Shown: positions 1-8,507 of the stretch, in pieces | Position numbering within the stretch: the first letter of the stretch is position 1 | Layout: each line of letters begins with the position of its first letter | Assembly: GCA_913061095.1 (NCBI GenBank) | Contig: CAJXVM010000034.1 | Coordinates: 1-34,793 of the forward strand | From: an uncultured Ignavibacteria bacterium | GTDB lineage: Bacteria; Bacteroidota; Ignavibacteria; SZUA-365 | Length of the DNA stretch: 34,793 nucleotides | Direction: 5' to 3' | Notes under the pieces: model-generated | The model's database searches: none | What the model saw: only the letters and a program-made list of their open reading frames with translations | What the model was told of the DNA's origin: nothing | Translations under genes and position numbers: made by a program

Positions 1-146
1 TGGCGGCTTGTCATGCAAAGGGTCGGGACCGGGGGACTGTGCGCCCGAGCCGGTGGCTCGGGCGGGACACAGCTGGCGGCTTGTCATGCAAAGGGTCGGG
101 ACCGGGGGACTGTGCGCCCGAGCCGGTGGCTCGGGAGGGACGCTGC
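1..146. repeat. 73-bp tandem repeat with GAGCC/GGCTC hairpin
   Basis: Two head-to-tail copies of a 73-bp unit (1-73 and 74-146) differ at about three positions near their ends. Each holds a perfect hairpin: GCCCGAGCC, loop GGT, GGCTCGGGC at 43-63, and an almost identical one at 116-136. The array touches the window start, so more copies may lie upstream. The hairpin core GAGCC-N3-GGCTC recurs at 174-200 and 18327-18347, and a RAYT transposase starts at 337. These look like REP-type elements next to their possible transposase. The link is inferred. Confidence 0.8.
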
Positions 147-173
147 TGGGGGGCCTGTGGGATGCCGGAGAGT

Positions 174-200
174 GGCGGACGAGCCATCGGCTCGTCCGCC
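174..200. repeat. Perfect 12-bp stem hairpin, REP-like
   Basis: GGCGGACGAGCC, loop ATC, then GGCTCGTCCGCC. It shares the GAGCC-N3-GGCTC core with the hairpins at 43-63 and 116-136. It lies between the tandem repeat and the transposase gene. No T-run follows, so a terminator role is not supported. Confidence 0.75.
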
Positions 201-336
201 TTGACTCAGCATCTTGCGGTATGCTGCCCCAGAGCCACAAACTCCTCCACAGAGAGTGGACAGCTTTCTCCATTGACCAGACTTACTGCCGGGTTTAAGT
301 TGCCCCTCCACAACTGCAACAAACAGGGAGATTGCC

Positions 337-882
337 ATGTGGTTTCATGGAAAGTACCGGGGACCCGGAAAGCGGTCACGGCGTATGCGGGGACGTGACT
401 ACAGCGCAGCCGGATACTACTTCATCACTTTCAACACATACCGGCGACAGCATCTGCTGGGCACGATCGAGGAGGGCGTGACCATGCTCAATGAGTGCGG
501 GGGCATCCTGCTCTCGGAATGGCGCCGTCTCGACCGGACGCGATCGGATGTCATCACGGATATCTGCGCCATCATGCCGAATCATTTCCACGGCCTGCTG
601 TATTTGCAGCCGCTTAATGGCTGCGCTCCGGCGATGGGTACCGGCGATATCGATGCCTTCAAATGCAGAGCCGGCACGCTCGGGGCGGTTGTCGCTCAGC
701 TGAAATCACGCGTGACAAAACGCATCAGGGAAATCCCCGGTCATGAACATATGCGGGTCTGGCAGGAGAACTACCACGACAGAATTATTCGCGACCGGCG
801 CGATCTGCTCCGAATCAGGCGGTATATCATGCGCAATCCCGCGTGTTTCGGGAAGAAGAAGAACAGGAAGAGAGGGATATGA
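337..882 (+). CDS. REP-associated tyrosine transposase (RAYT, Y1 family)
   Basis: This 181-residue protein belongs to the single-domain HUH/Y1 transposases of the TnpA_REP (RAYT) type. Visible motifs are the metal-binding pair in MPNHFHGLL (H83, H85), the GTLGAVVAQLKSRVTKRI stretch (about 113-130) typical of RAYTs, and the catalytic tyrosine context WQENYHDRII (Y146), followed by the RRYIMRNPA end motif. RAYTs are known to bind and nick REP hairpins and are usually single-copy domesticated genes rather than active insertion sequences. The ATG follows an AGGGAG ribosome site by six bases. GAGCC/GGCTC hairpins lie just upstream, in keeping with a REP-RAYT arrangement. The length is normal and the reading frame intact. 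Family assignment is firm. Which repeat family in this window it acts on is not known. Confidence 0.92.
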   Translation: MWFHGKYRGPGKRSRRMRGRDYSAAGYYFITFNTYRRQHLLGTIEEGVTMLNECGGILLSEWRRLDRTRSDVITDICAIMPNHFHGLLYLQPLNGCAPAMGTGDIDAFKCRAGTLGAVVAQLKSRVTKRIREIPGHEHMRVWQENYHDRIIRDRRDLLRIRRYIMRNPACFGKKKNRKRGI

Positions 883-1130
883 TCATCGTCCTGCACATCT
901 GGCATCATTTCGAGGATCGCGGGGATTGACAATCCCCCTGCTTGATTCTCACCACGGGGGTGAGTAATATTCCACACGATATTCTCTTCTTTTCCTGTTC
1001 TGCGGTTTTTTCAGTCGGAGCAGTACTGTACCGCAAATCGGTTTGACAGTATTCACAGGTGCGTAACCTGTGAGGACGTTCGATCCGCCGGGAATGGATC
1101 GACGGAACGGGAAGCCTCCACGGAGCACGT
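883..1130. promoter_or_regulatory. Intergenic region with two inverted repeats
   Basis: This 248-bp gap between the transposase and the first response regulator has no gene. It holds a hairpin GGGGATTG-A-CAATCCCC (921-937), which could end the transposase transcript although no T-run follows. It also holds a perfect inverted repeat CACAGGT-N5-ACCTGTG (1054-1072), just after a TTGACA (1043-1048) and 59 bp before the regulator start. The second repeat is a reasonable operator candidate, perhaps for autoregulation. This is inference from position and symmetry only. Confidence 0.4.
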
Positions 1131-1778
1131 ATGAGCATCAGGGTTCTTCTTGCCGACGATCACCGCCTTATGCGCGAGGCACTGCGCAGCATCATCGAAA
1201 ACGAGCTGCACATGGAAGTCGTCAGTCTCGTCGGCAACGGGCGGGAGGCGGTGCAGCAGACCGTGGATCTGCGGCCGGATGTCGTGGTCCTGGATGTGCA
1301 CATGCCGGTTCTCAACGGGATCGATGCCGCCCGCGAGATCGCGACCGCCTCGCCGGAAGCGCGCATCATCGCGCTTTCCATGTACAACGACAGTCTCTAT
1401 ATCGCGGAAATGTTCCGCGCCGGCGCGCATGGCTACGTGATCAAGCATTCGGCCATCGATGAGCTGGAACTCGCGATCAAAACCGTTCTCACCGGCCGTC
1501 GCTACATCAGCCGCGATGTCACCGATGTGGTCATCGACGATTATATTCGCCAGCTTGAGTTCGGCGGACGCGACCTCGCCGAAAGTCTGACTCCCCGGGA
1601 ACGGCAGGTCTTGCAGCTCATCTCCGAAGGACACTCGACCAAGGAAATCGCCGATACCATCGACGTATCCGTTTCCACGGTCGAAACCCACCGCCGCCAT
1701 CTCATGACCAAGCTCGAGGCCCATTCGGTTGCGGATCTCACCAAGCATGCCATCCGCCTGGGACTCACCCGGGTCTGA
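1131..1778 (+). CDS. NarL/FixJ-family response regulator
   Basis: This 215-residue two-domain regulator has an N-terminal receiver (about 3-118) with acidic pair D9/D10, phosphoacceptor D55 in VVVLDVHMP, S83 and K105. A C-terminal LuxR-type helix-turn-helix follows (about 149-208, LTPRERQVLQLISEG ... VSTVETHRRHLMTKL). Phosphorylation by a NarX-type kinase is expected to let it bind DNA and change transcription. The natural partner is one of the two HisKA_3 kinases directly downstream. It has its own upstream gap with an inverted repeat and is separated from the first kinase by 139 bp containing a promoter-like site. It resembles the regulator at 5705-6364 but differs throughout, so the pair is an old duplication or two members of one family. 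The regulated genes cannot be named from sequence. Confidence 0.93.
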   Translation: MSIRVLLADDHRLMREALRSIIENELHMEVVSLVGNGREAVQQTVDLRPDVVVLDVHMPVLNGIDAAREIATASPEARIIALSMYNDSLYIAEMFRAGAHGYVIKHSAIDELELAIKTVLTGRRYISRDVTDVVIDDYIRQLEFGGRDLAESLTPRERQVLQLISEGHSTKEIADTIDVSVSTVETHRRHLMTKLEAHSVADLTKHAIRLGLTRV

Positions 1779-1821
1779 TCTTCCTCACGGATTTCACAGG
1801 ACGGAATCACGGGATCCGTGA

Positions 1822-1852
1822 TTGACGTGTCATCCTTCTTTCGTTAGATTTT
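1822..1852 (+). promoter_or_regulatory. Candidate Bacteroidota-type promoter for the kinase operon
   Basis: TTG at 1822-1824 is followed after 20 bp by TAGATTTT (1845-1852). This fits the known Bacteroidota -33 TTG / -7 TAnnTTTG pattern except for the last base. It lies 66 bp upstream of the chosen kinase start. Inferred from consensus and position. Confidence 0.4.
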
Positions 1853-1917
1853 TCACATCCCCGTTTCCCGGCAGTATTCGAGGATGTCAATCATCCATCC
1901 ACCCGGCGGAGAAGCCG

Positions 1918-3291
1918 TTGAGGCCGTTGAGACACTCCATCATGATCATGCTGTTCGTGTCGGTGCAGACCGTCCCGTGTGTCGCACAGTCCGACAGCGC
2001 GGCGGCAGAGCATGAGCGCGAATCCCGACGCCCGGTGACGGAGGCGGCAGAGCATGAGCGCGAATATCACCGTCTGGTGACGGAGGCGGAAGAACGGGAT
2101 TCCATGCTCACCGCCCTGAATCGCCGCCAGGTCGAGGAACTGGCCGCACGCTATGAAACGAAGCGCAGGGAGAGGGAAATCGCCCTGCTCGAACGCGAAC
2201 AGCGCCAGCGTGAGCTGCAGCTCGCACAGCGGGAGGCGGACATCGCGCTCATGCGGCAGCGGCGGGAAGAGAGAAAGCGGGAGACGGAGCTGCTCGCGCA
2301 GGAACAGTCGATCCGGCAGCTCGAACTCCAACGGACACAGGATGCACTGACCGCACGGCAGCTCAAGCTGCTGGAGCAGCACGAAGAGCGCGTCCGCAAC
2401 CAGGATACGCTCCGCCTGCAGGAAATTGCGCTGGAGCGCGCCTCCCTGCAGCGCGGCGTCATCGGGACAGGGATCGTGATCGTCCTGCTTCTCCTGGCTG
2501 TCGGGTACCAGATGTTTCGCAGGAGGAGGACGGTGATGCAGCTGCGCGAGCAGCATGCAGCCAGGCACGCGAATATCCTCGAGACACAGCTGCAGACGGA
2601 CGCTGCCGCGGCGGAGAGCAGGCGGATCACCGCGGAGCGGGAATTCGCCATGCAGCTGATCAGGGCACAGGAGGAGGAACGGAGCCGCATCGCGGGTGCG
2701 CTGCATGACGGCATCTCACAGGATCTCATCATCATGAAGTTCCGCGCCGCGATGGCGCAGAAGGACGATGCGGCGGCAGGTGAGCATATCACCGAAATCG
2801 CCGAGTCGGCGGCGGAGAGCATCGAGGAGGTGCGACGCATTTCACGGGACCTGCGTCCGTCGCAGCTCGAGCGTGTCGGACTGACGGCGACGATCGACAG
2901 CATGCTTCGCAGCGTGCGCGAAAGCACTGCGCTGGAGATCGATGCACAGATCAGCGCGATGGACGGACTCTTCTCTCCTGACCAGGAGATCGGATTCTAT
3001 CGCATCGTACAGGAGGCGATGAATAATATTCTCAGGCACGCGCATGCGCATCGCGTCGAAGTTCAGCTGCAGTCCGATGACGGTGTTCTCCGGCTGATGA
3101 TCCACGACGACGGACGGGGATTCGATCCCGCCACGACGGAGAACGGGAATGGCGGACTCGGACTCAAGAGCATGCGAACACGCGCGCAGATGCTCGGCGG
3201 GGAACTGCGTATTGAAAGCGGATCGCGTTCAGGAACGACGCTGTGGTGTGAAATCCCGCTTCAGCCGGAGACGGCGGAGAGCGCGTCATGA
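1918..3291 (+). CDS. NarX-type sensor histidine kinase with periplasmic coiled coil
   Basis: Membrane sensor kinase of the HisKA_3/HATPase_c type. I chose the TTG at 1918 because it follows a GGAG site and gives a proper signal peptide (RPLRHSIMIMLFVSVQ, cleavage near VAQ); the open frame itself extends up to 1822. A very charged periplasmic coiled coil (about residues 25-175) begins with a 14-residue tandem duplication. One membrane helix (about 180-200) follows, then a cytoplasmic coiled coil, the phosphoacceptor motif ALHDGISQDL (H263), an N box (NNILRHAH, N369), DDGRGF and GGLGLKSM. No known ligand-binding domain is seen, so the signal is unknown. Its stop overlaps the next kinase start by ATGA, implying translational coupling. 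The likely target is a neighbouring NarL-type regulator. Confidence 0.88.
   Translation: MRPLRHSIMIMLFVSVQTVPCVAQSDSAAAEHERESRRPVTEAAEHEREYHRLVTEAEERDSMLTALNRRQVEELAARYETKRREREIALLEREQRQRELQLAQREADIALMRQRREERKRETELLAQEQSIRQLELQRTQDALTARQLKLLEQHEERVRNQDTLRLQEIALERASLQRGVIGTGIVIVLLLLAVGYQMFRRRRTVMQLREQHAARHANILETQLQTDAAAAESRRITAEREFAMQLIRAQEEERSRIAGALHDGISQDLIIMKFRAAMAQKDDAAAGEHITEIAESAAESIEEVRRISRDLRPSQLERVGLTATIDSMLRSVRESTALEIDAQISAMDGLFSPDQEIGFYRIVQEAMNNILRHAHAHRVEVQLQSDDGVLRLMIHDDGRGFDPATTENGNGGLGLKSMRTRAQMLGGELRIESGSRSGTTLWCEIPLQPETAESAS
2002..2085 (+). repeat. 42-bp tandem duplication inside the kinase gene
   Basis: Two 42-bp copies (2002-2043, 2044-2085) encode EHERESRRPVTEAA and EHEREYHRLVTEAE-like segments at the start of the periplasmic coiled coil. 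The unit is a multiple of three, so the frame is kept. It may vary in number between strains. Confidence 0.75.
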
Positions 3292-5708
3292 AGCGGCGAA
3301 CAGGGCCATATTTCCTTGTGATGTTCCTTTTCCTGCGATGGCTGGTGCCCGGCGCCTGCGTGCAGGCACAGCAGTCCGCTCCCTGGACACAGAGCAGAAT
3401 CGACAGTCTCAAACAATTGTATACCGCCGCGACGGACGACAGCACCCGTGGTGCGCTGTGCCGCGGGATCGGCTACGGACTGCGAAAGCTGTACCGGACC
3501 GGCGAATCGATGTCGTGGTTCGAACGCAGCATCCGGCACGATACCACGGCGGGCCAGTACGGAACAGCCGCACGAACCTGGCGGGTGCTCGGCGGCGGCT
3601 GGCGGACGCTGGACAACCGGCTCCGTGCGATGGAAGCGTATGAGCGAAGCCTGCGCATGTACACGGAACTCGATGACACGCTCGGACTGGTGCAGGCGAC
3701 ATGGAACATCGCGCAGATGCATACGACGAACGGGGATTACACACAGTCCATGCACCACTACCGCAAGGCATATGAAATGGCCGAGGCCGTCGGAGATACG
3801 GGCCTCATTGCGTCAACGCTCTTTCTTATCGGTGTGGAACACGATTTCATGGGTGAAAAAGATGAAGGGATTCGCTGTCTGCGCCGCTGCCTCGCCCTGC
3901 GGGAGCAGCTCGGCAATCCGCGGCTCGTGGAGTTCACGCTCGTCATCCTCGCCGCCATAAACACGAACGGCGGGTACTACGACAAAGCCCTGACGCATCT
4001 CGCGCGCAGCAGGGCCATAGCGGACTCACTCGGTGATAAGGCGAGGATCGCCACGAATCACCACAGTGTGGGCAGGATATTCCGGGAACAGGGAGACACG
4101 GTCACCGCCATCGCGTATGAACAGCAGGCATTGCGCCTGTACAGGGAAGCCGGAAGTCTTCGCGACATTGATTGGACGCTTCGGCTGCTCGGCACGCTGT
4201 ACAGCAAAACCGGGAAATATGACAGCGCCATGTATTGCTTCAACGAGGCCCTCGCGGTGACGGATTCGCTCGGCCAGCAGCGCGGGCGTGTGCGCTGGCA
4301 CTGCGAGCAGATGGCACGGCACTACGCGCGCATGGGCGATTTCACGCGGGCCATTGCATACCAGCGCCGGTATATGGCCCTTGCGGATTCGGCATACAAT
4401 GCCGCAACTCTGCGGCGGATAAACGAACTGACCGCCGCGTACGAATCAGATCTGCGAGAGCGGAAAATCGCGATTCTGGATGCGGACCGCGTGATTGATT
4501 CCCTCCGGCTGCTTCAGTATGCGACCGATCTCGAACGGCAGCGGTCGCAACTCCATCGGAAGCAGCAGGAGGCCGAATTGCTGGCCGCGTCGAAACAGCT
4601 GCAGCAGCTGCGTCTCGCGCGTGCCGCAGATACGCTGCGTCTGCGCGAACGGACGATCGCCCTCGGGGAAGCGGAGCATGCGCGGCAGCGGAGACGGCTT
4701 GCACTGCGGAAGGCGGGCGTTCTGCGGGAGGAAATGTGGCGCAATATCTCGGCGGGCGGACTCGGCGCTGTGCTGCTTCTCGCTTTCGTCGTCCTCCGCA
4801 CCTGGCGACAGCGGCGCGCCGACGCGGAACTGCACACCCGGGCCGCGGAGCGACGCGTCCGCGAGGCGGAAGCGCATGCGGCGAAACAGCAGGCGGACAT
4901 CGCCCGGCAGGAGCACGCGCTGGAGCGGCGTTTCACGACACAGCTCATCGCGACACAGGAGCAGGAGCGGAAGCGCATCGCCGGCGCGCTGCATGACGGG
5001 ATCGGCCAGGATCTGCTGATCATCAAGCACCGGGCACACATGGCGCAGGATGACGCGGAACAGCGACGCGAACATCTCGGCGACATCATGCACATCGCCG
5101 TCGAGGCGGTGGAGGATGTCCGGCGCCTGTGCCGGGACCTGCGTCCCTATCAGCTCGAAAGGGTGGGACTGACCGAAACGCTGCGCGGCATGCTGGCATC
5201 GCTGCGCGAAAGCACATCCCTGACGATTCATGCGGACATTGAATCAATCGACGGCCTGATTCCTCCCGAGAGGGAGATCGACCTGTACCGCGTGGCGCAG
5301 GAAGGACTCAACAACGTTATCAAACACGCCGAGGCCACGACGGTTAACATTTCATTGTCCCGCGACGGTGATTCCCTGCATCTGCGTATCCGGGATGACG
5401 GACGGGGATTCGATCCTGCCGCAACATCGCAGGGTGGACATACAGGCGGCATGGGATTGCTTGACATGACCGAGCGGCTGCATCTGCTCGGCGGAGCATT
5501 CCGAATCGAGAGTACTCCGGGCAGCGGGACGCACATCACGGCGACAATCCCGGTCGGGAATGCTCCGCCACGACACGGGAAGCAGTCAGGAATGACCGAA
5601 TCAATCGGGATCAGCAGAACCAATCACCGTTCTGACGGGAAGGATGACGGTGAGAATGGCGGAATTGTATTCGCGGATCAAGATACAGAGAAGGAGAAGG
5701 AGGCATGA
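3288..5708 (+). CDS. Sensor histidine kinase with N-terminal TPR domain
   Basis: An 806-residue kinase with signal peptide (MKRRTGPYFLVMFLFLRWL), about seven tetratricopeptide repeats (roughly residues 60-380, for example YEKAL-like helices 'AMEAYERSLRMY', 'AIAYEQQALRLY', 'DSAMYCFNEALAV'), a long coiled coil, one membrane helix (about 487-507), a second coiled coil and the HisKA_3/HATPase_c core. H569 lies in ALHDGIGQDL, the N box at N675, DDGRGF and MGLLDM follow. The core closely resembles the upstream kinase, while the sensor parts differ, suggesting duplication with sensor replacement. A polar tail of about 50 residues after the ATPase domain is unusual. Its first four bases overlap the previous gene and its last four overlap the next regulator, so three genes form a coupled operon. 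The TPR part probably senses a protein or cell-surface state. Confidence 0.92.
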   Translation: MKRRTGPYFLVMFLFLRWLVPGACVQAQQSAPWTQSRIDSLKQLYTAATDDSTRGALCRGIGYGLRKLYRTGESMSWFERSIRHDTTAGQYGTAARTWRVLGGGWRTLDNRLRAMEAYERSLRMYTELDDTLGLVQATWNIAQMHTTNGDYTQSMHHYRKAYEMAEAVGDTGLIASTLFLIGVEHDFMGEKDEGIRCLRRCLALREQLGNPRLVEFTLVILAAINTNGGYYDKALTHLARSRAIADSLGDKARIATNHHSVGRIFREQGDTVTAIAYEQQALRLYREAGSLRDIDWTLRLLGTLYSKTGKYDSAMYCFNEALAVTDSLGQQRGRVRWHCEQMARHYARMGDFTRAIAYQRRYMALADSAYNAATLRRINELTAAYESDLRERKIAILDADRVIDSLRLLQYATDLERQRSQLHRKQQEAELLAASKQLQQLRLARAADTLRLRERTIALGEAEHARQRRRLALRKAGVLREEMWRNISAGGLGAVLLLAFVVLRTWRQRRADAELHTRAAERRVREAEAHAAKQQADIARQEHALERRFTTQLIATQEQERKRIAGALHDGIGQDLLIIKHRAHMAQDDAEQRREHLGDIMHIAVEAVEDVRRLCRDLRPYQLERVGLTETLRGMLASLRESTSLTIHADIESIDGLIPPEREIDLYRVAQEGLNNVIKHAEATTVNISLSRDGDSLHLRIRDDGRGFDPAATSQGGHTGGMGLLDMTERLHLLGGAFRIESTPGSGTHITATIPVGNAPPRHGKQSGMTESIGISRTNHRSDGKDDGENGGIVFADQDTEKEKEA

Positions 5709-6364
5709 ACGATTCCCACAGCTTCGACCACATTCGCGTTGTCCTCGCCGATGATCACCCTGTGGTGCGAAGCGGCCTGCGCATGATGCTCGAACGTGAA
5801 GAAAACCTGCACATCGTCGGGGAGTCCTCGGATGGCACCGAAGCGCTTGCTCTGATCAGGGAAGCGCAACCGGACGTCGCCCTGATCGACATCGAAATGC
5901 CCGGCATGACCGGTCTCGACATCCTGCGGGAGATCCGTGCGGAGAACCTCGAGACACGCTGTATTGTCCTGACCCTGTATGACGACTCCGTTGTGTACCA
6001 CAAAGCGGTGCAGAACGGCGCGAGAGGTTATATCCTCAAGGACAGTCCCCCGCAGGATATCCTGCGAAGCATCCGCTGCGTCGCCCGCGGAGAGCTGTTC
6101 CTTGGTCACGCTGACAAGCAGGGGGAGCGGAGAAACGCCCATCCGCGCGCCGCCGGACTGATGGCCGTCGACGGTCTCACCTCCTGTGAGCGCCGCGTGC
6201 TGCGCATGATCGCGGAGAACAAGTCCACGCGCACCATCGCGGAGGAACTCTGCGTCAGTACGCGAACGATTGACAGCCACCGGGCGAATATCTGTTCAAA
6301 GCTCGGCGAACACGGCAGCTACGGACTTATCCGTTTTGCCGTCGAGCATCGCATGTATCTCTGA
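5705..6364 (+). CDS. NarL/FixJ-family response regulator
   Basis: This 219-residue regulator has a receiver (about 9-125) with D16/D17, phosphoacceptor D62 in VALIDIEMP, T89 and K111. A LuxR-type helix-turn-helix follows (about 155-215, LTSCERRVLRMIAEN ... STRTIDSHRANICSKL). The start ATG overlaps the stop of the TPR kinase (ATGA) and is preceded by AAGGAGG, so it is translated with that kinase and is its likely partner. A linker of about 30 polar residues separates the domains. The next gene is 213 bp away; that gap holds only a 10-bp palindrome GTAGCGCTAC (6502-6511). Confidence 0.94.
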   Translation: MNDSHSFDHIRVVLADDHPVVRSGLRMMLEREENLHIVGESSDGTEALALIREAQPDVALIDIEMPGMTGLDILREIRAENLETRCIVLTLYDDSVVYHKAVQNGARGYILKDSPPQDILRSIRCVARGELFLGHADKQGERRNAHPRAAGLMAVDGLTSCERRVLRMIAENKSTRTIAEELCVSTRTIDSHRANICSKLGEHGSYGLIRFAVEHRMYL

Positions 6365-6577
6365 GCGGCGACGGCGAGTGACAACGGCTGTTCCGTGACC
6401 ATGCCGATCACCTGTTCCCCGTCAACCTGTCCACCCTGTTTCATCGATTGTTTCTGACGCGCTGAGACACTGATTCCCGGCACAGCGCAGTCGAAAAATA
6501 GGTAGCGCTACTGAGGCATGTCACATTCCCGCTTCCGTTTTTACGCACAGGTATCCAGAATGAAAATGAGGTATCCC

Positions 6578-8050
6578 ATGTCCAGAGAGAGAGGCCGGTC
6601 ATTCGGTCGTGCCTGCTGCTGCGTGCTTCTGTTGTTTTTCGTGTGTATCGCCACGCATACAGCCCCGGCCCAGTGGCAGGAGGAAAGCTGCCTGTTCACG
6701 GCGACCGACAGTGCGCGGACGGCATATTGCAACAGCAAAAACCTTGTCGCGCAGGGTGATTATGTGCACATGACCTGGTCGGATAAGGAAAGCGGCAAGT
6801 GGCGGTCCCTGTATCGAAGGTCCACGGACGGGGGAGACACCTGGGATGATGTCGTGCCACTATCCGACGCCAACTCTGATTTGTACAGGCAGGATGCATG
6901 CATTGCCGTTGAAGGATCGAATGTCTACGTCGTCTGGATGGACAGGAGAACAGGGAAATACCAGCTGTTCCTGCGGACGTCGACGGACAACGGCGGGAGC
7001 TGGTCTGACGATCACTGCATTAAAATCGACACCGGCGACTGCATGTTCCCCGCCATCGCCGTCGACGGATCCACGCTGCATGTAGCGTACACGGAGATTC
7101 AGCGATATACACGCGGGGCGTATTACATGCGCTCTACCGACGGCGGCCGCCGCTGGCTGCATGACATCCAGATGAATGAAGGATACTTTGCGGAATGCGG
7201 GTCCGTCGTACTCGAAGGAGATGTGCTTCATGTCTGCTGGTACGATTACAGCTACGGCAATTCGGAAATCATGTATCGGCGCTCGACCGACGGCGGTGTT
7301 TCATGGAGCGAACGGATGCGCCTTTCCGATGATCCCGGTGTGTCAAATGGCAGCACGCTGGCGGCATCGGGGAACGACGTGCATGTATTCTGGCATGATC
7401 TTCGAACAGGCGTGTGGGATGTCCATTACTTGTACTCCTGGGATGGCGGCCTGCACTGGGGCGAAGACGAGCCCATCATGGTGACGCCGTATGACTGTTA
7501 TTTTCCGACCGTGGCGATTTCCGGTCAGACCGTGCATCTCGCGTGGGTTGACAAGCGCAGCGATGAGGGTGATATCTACTACTGCCGTTCCGATGATGGC
7601 GGCCTGTCCTGGAGCGTCGAACAGCCGATTACATCATCCTCTCGCAGATCCCGATTCCCGTTCCTGAGCGTATCGGGAAGCGTGTTGCACGCTCTGTGGA
7701 TGGACGATTACAAAGAAATATTCTATCGCCGCGATCCCACGGGGAATCCGGTCACGACTGCCGCCGAAACGCGCGCAGCACCGGCGGGATACAGCCTCGA
7801 ACAGAACCACCCGAATCCGTTTGCCGCGCGGAGTGCCGTGCGATTCACCCTCCCCGGCAGCAGCAGCGTGCGGATCACGGTGCATGACCTCCTGGGCAAT
7901 ACGCTTCAGACGATCGTGGACGATCAGCGCGCTGCGGGCACATATACCGCGCTCATCGACGGCGCGGCGCTCTCATCCGGCATGTATCTCTGCCGCATGA
8001 TCGCCGGCGAAGTGGTGCTGAACAGGATGATGACCGTTCTGAAACGATAA
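6578..8050 (+). CDS. Secreted Asp-box (sialidase-like propeller) protein with T9SS tail
   Basis: A protein of about 490 residues exported by Sec and then probably by type IX secretion. The ATG at 6578 follows GAGG by six bases and gives a signal peptide (CCCVLLLFFVCIATHTAPAQ); in-frame ATGs lie upstream to 6518. The body shows six regularly spaced Asp-box motifs (STDGGDTWDD, STDNGGSWSD, STDGGRRW, STDGGVSWSE, SWDGGLHWGE, SDDGGLSWSV), the mark of BNR/sialidase-type beta propellers. The catalytic arginine triad of true sialidases is not evident, so enzyme activity should not be assumed. The C-terminal 80 residues (SLEQNHPNPFAARSAVRFTL ... GMYLCRM) are a type A T9SS sorting domain. A surface or extracellular binding protein is the best guess. 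Confidence 0.87.
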   Translation: MSRERGRSFGRACCCVLLLFFVCIATHTAPAQWQEESCLFTATDSARTAYCNSKNLVAQGDYVHMTWSDKESGKWRSLYRRSTDGGDTWDDVVPLSDANSDLYRQDACIAVEGSNVYVVWMDRRTGKYQLFLRTSTDNGGSWSDDHCIKIDTGDCMFPAIAVDGSTLHVAYTEIQRYTRGAYYMRSTDGGRRWLHDIQMNEGYFAECGSVVLEGDVLHVCWYDYSYGNSEIMYRRSTDGGVSWSERMRLSDDPGVSNGSTLAASGNDVHVFWHDLRTGVWDVHYLYSWDGGLHWGEDEPIMVTPYDCYFPTVAISGQTVHLAWVDKRSDEGDIYYCRSDDGGLSWSVEQPITSSSRRSRFPFLSVSGSVLHALWMDDYKEIFYRRDPTGNPVTTAAETRAAPAGYSLEQNHPNPFAARSAVRFTLPGSSSVRITVHDLLGNTLQTIVDDQRAAGTYTALIDGAALSSGMYLCRMIAGEVVLNRMMTVLKR

Positions 8051-8095
8051 CCCGTTCCGCGGCGCGAGACGACATCCGAACACGACAGAAAGCGA

Positions 8096-8455
8096 ATGAT
8101 CACCATGCGACTTCTCATTGTGGACGACAACCGGCGGATGCGCCGCTTCCTTCACTCGCTCGTGCAGGACCTGGTCAGCGAAAGCTGTGAAGCGGAAAAC
8201 GGCATCGACGCGGTGGAGAAGTACGCGCAGTTCCATCCCGACGCCGTGCTGATGGATATCCGCATGCCGTTCATGGACGGACTGGAAGCCACGCGGCGCA
8301 TCCTCGCCGGCGACGCCGGCGCCCGCGTGGTCATCGTCACGGATTTCGACACGCCCGAGTATCGTGCGCAGGCCAGCACTGCCGGCGCGCGGGGATATCT
8401 CAGCAAGGACGAGCTTTTCGATCTGCACGGCATGCTGGAGGAGCTTGAGGCATGA
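8096..8455 (+). CDS. Receiver-only (CheY-like) response regulator
   Basis: This 119-residue protein is a receiver domain with no output domain. It has D10/D11, phosphoacceptor D54 in VLMDIRMP, T82 and K104. A second in-frame ATG (8105) gives the more usual start MRLLIVDDN; neither has a clear ribosome site. It could act by protein contact or as a phosphate sink for the kinases upstream. It lies between two T9SS-exported proteins and ends 52 bp before the next gene, so it may be co-transcribed with the S41-like gene. No output partner is visible. Confidence 0.9.
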   Translation: MITMRLLIVDDNRRMRRFLHSLVQDLVSESCEAENGIDAVEKYAQFHPDAVLMDIRMPFMDGLEATRRILAGDAGARVVIVTDFDTPEYRAQASTAGARGYLSKDELFDLHGMLEELEA

Positions 8456-8507
8456 CCCGTGCGGCAATACAGTCCGATCTCCGGAATTTCAGATCACAGG
8501 AGGCTTC

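Noticed and set aside
6518-6577. Upstream start codons of the Asp-box gene
   Set aside because: The ATG at 6578 has the better ribosome site and places the signal peptide properly; the earlier codons add a polar stretch before it.
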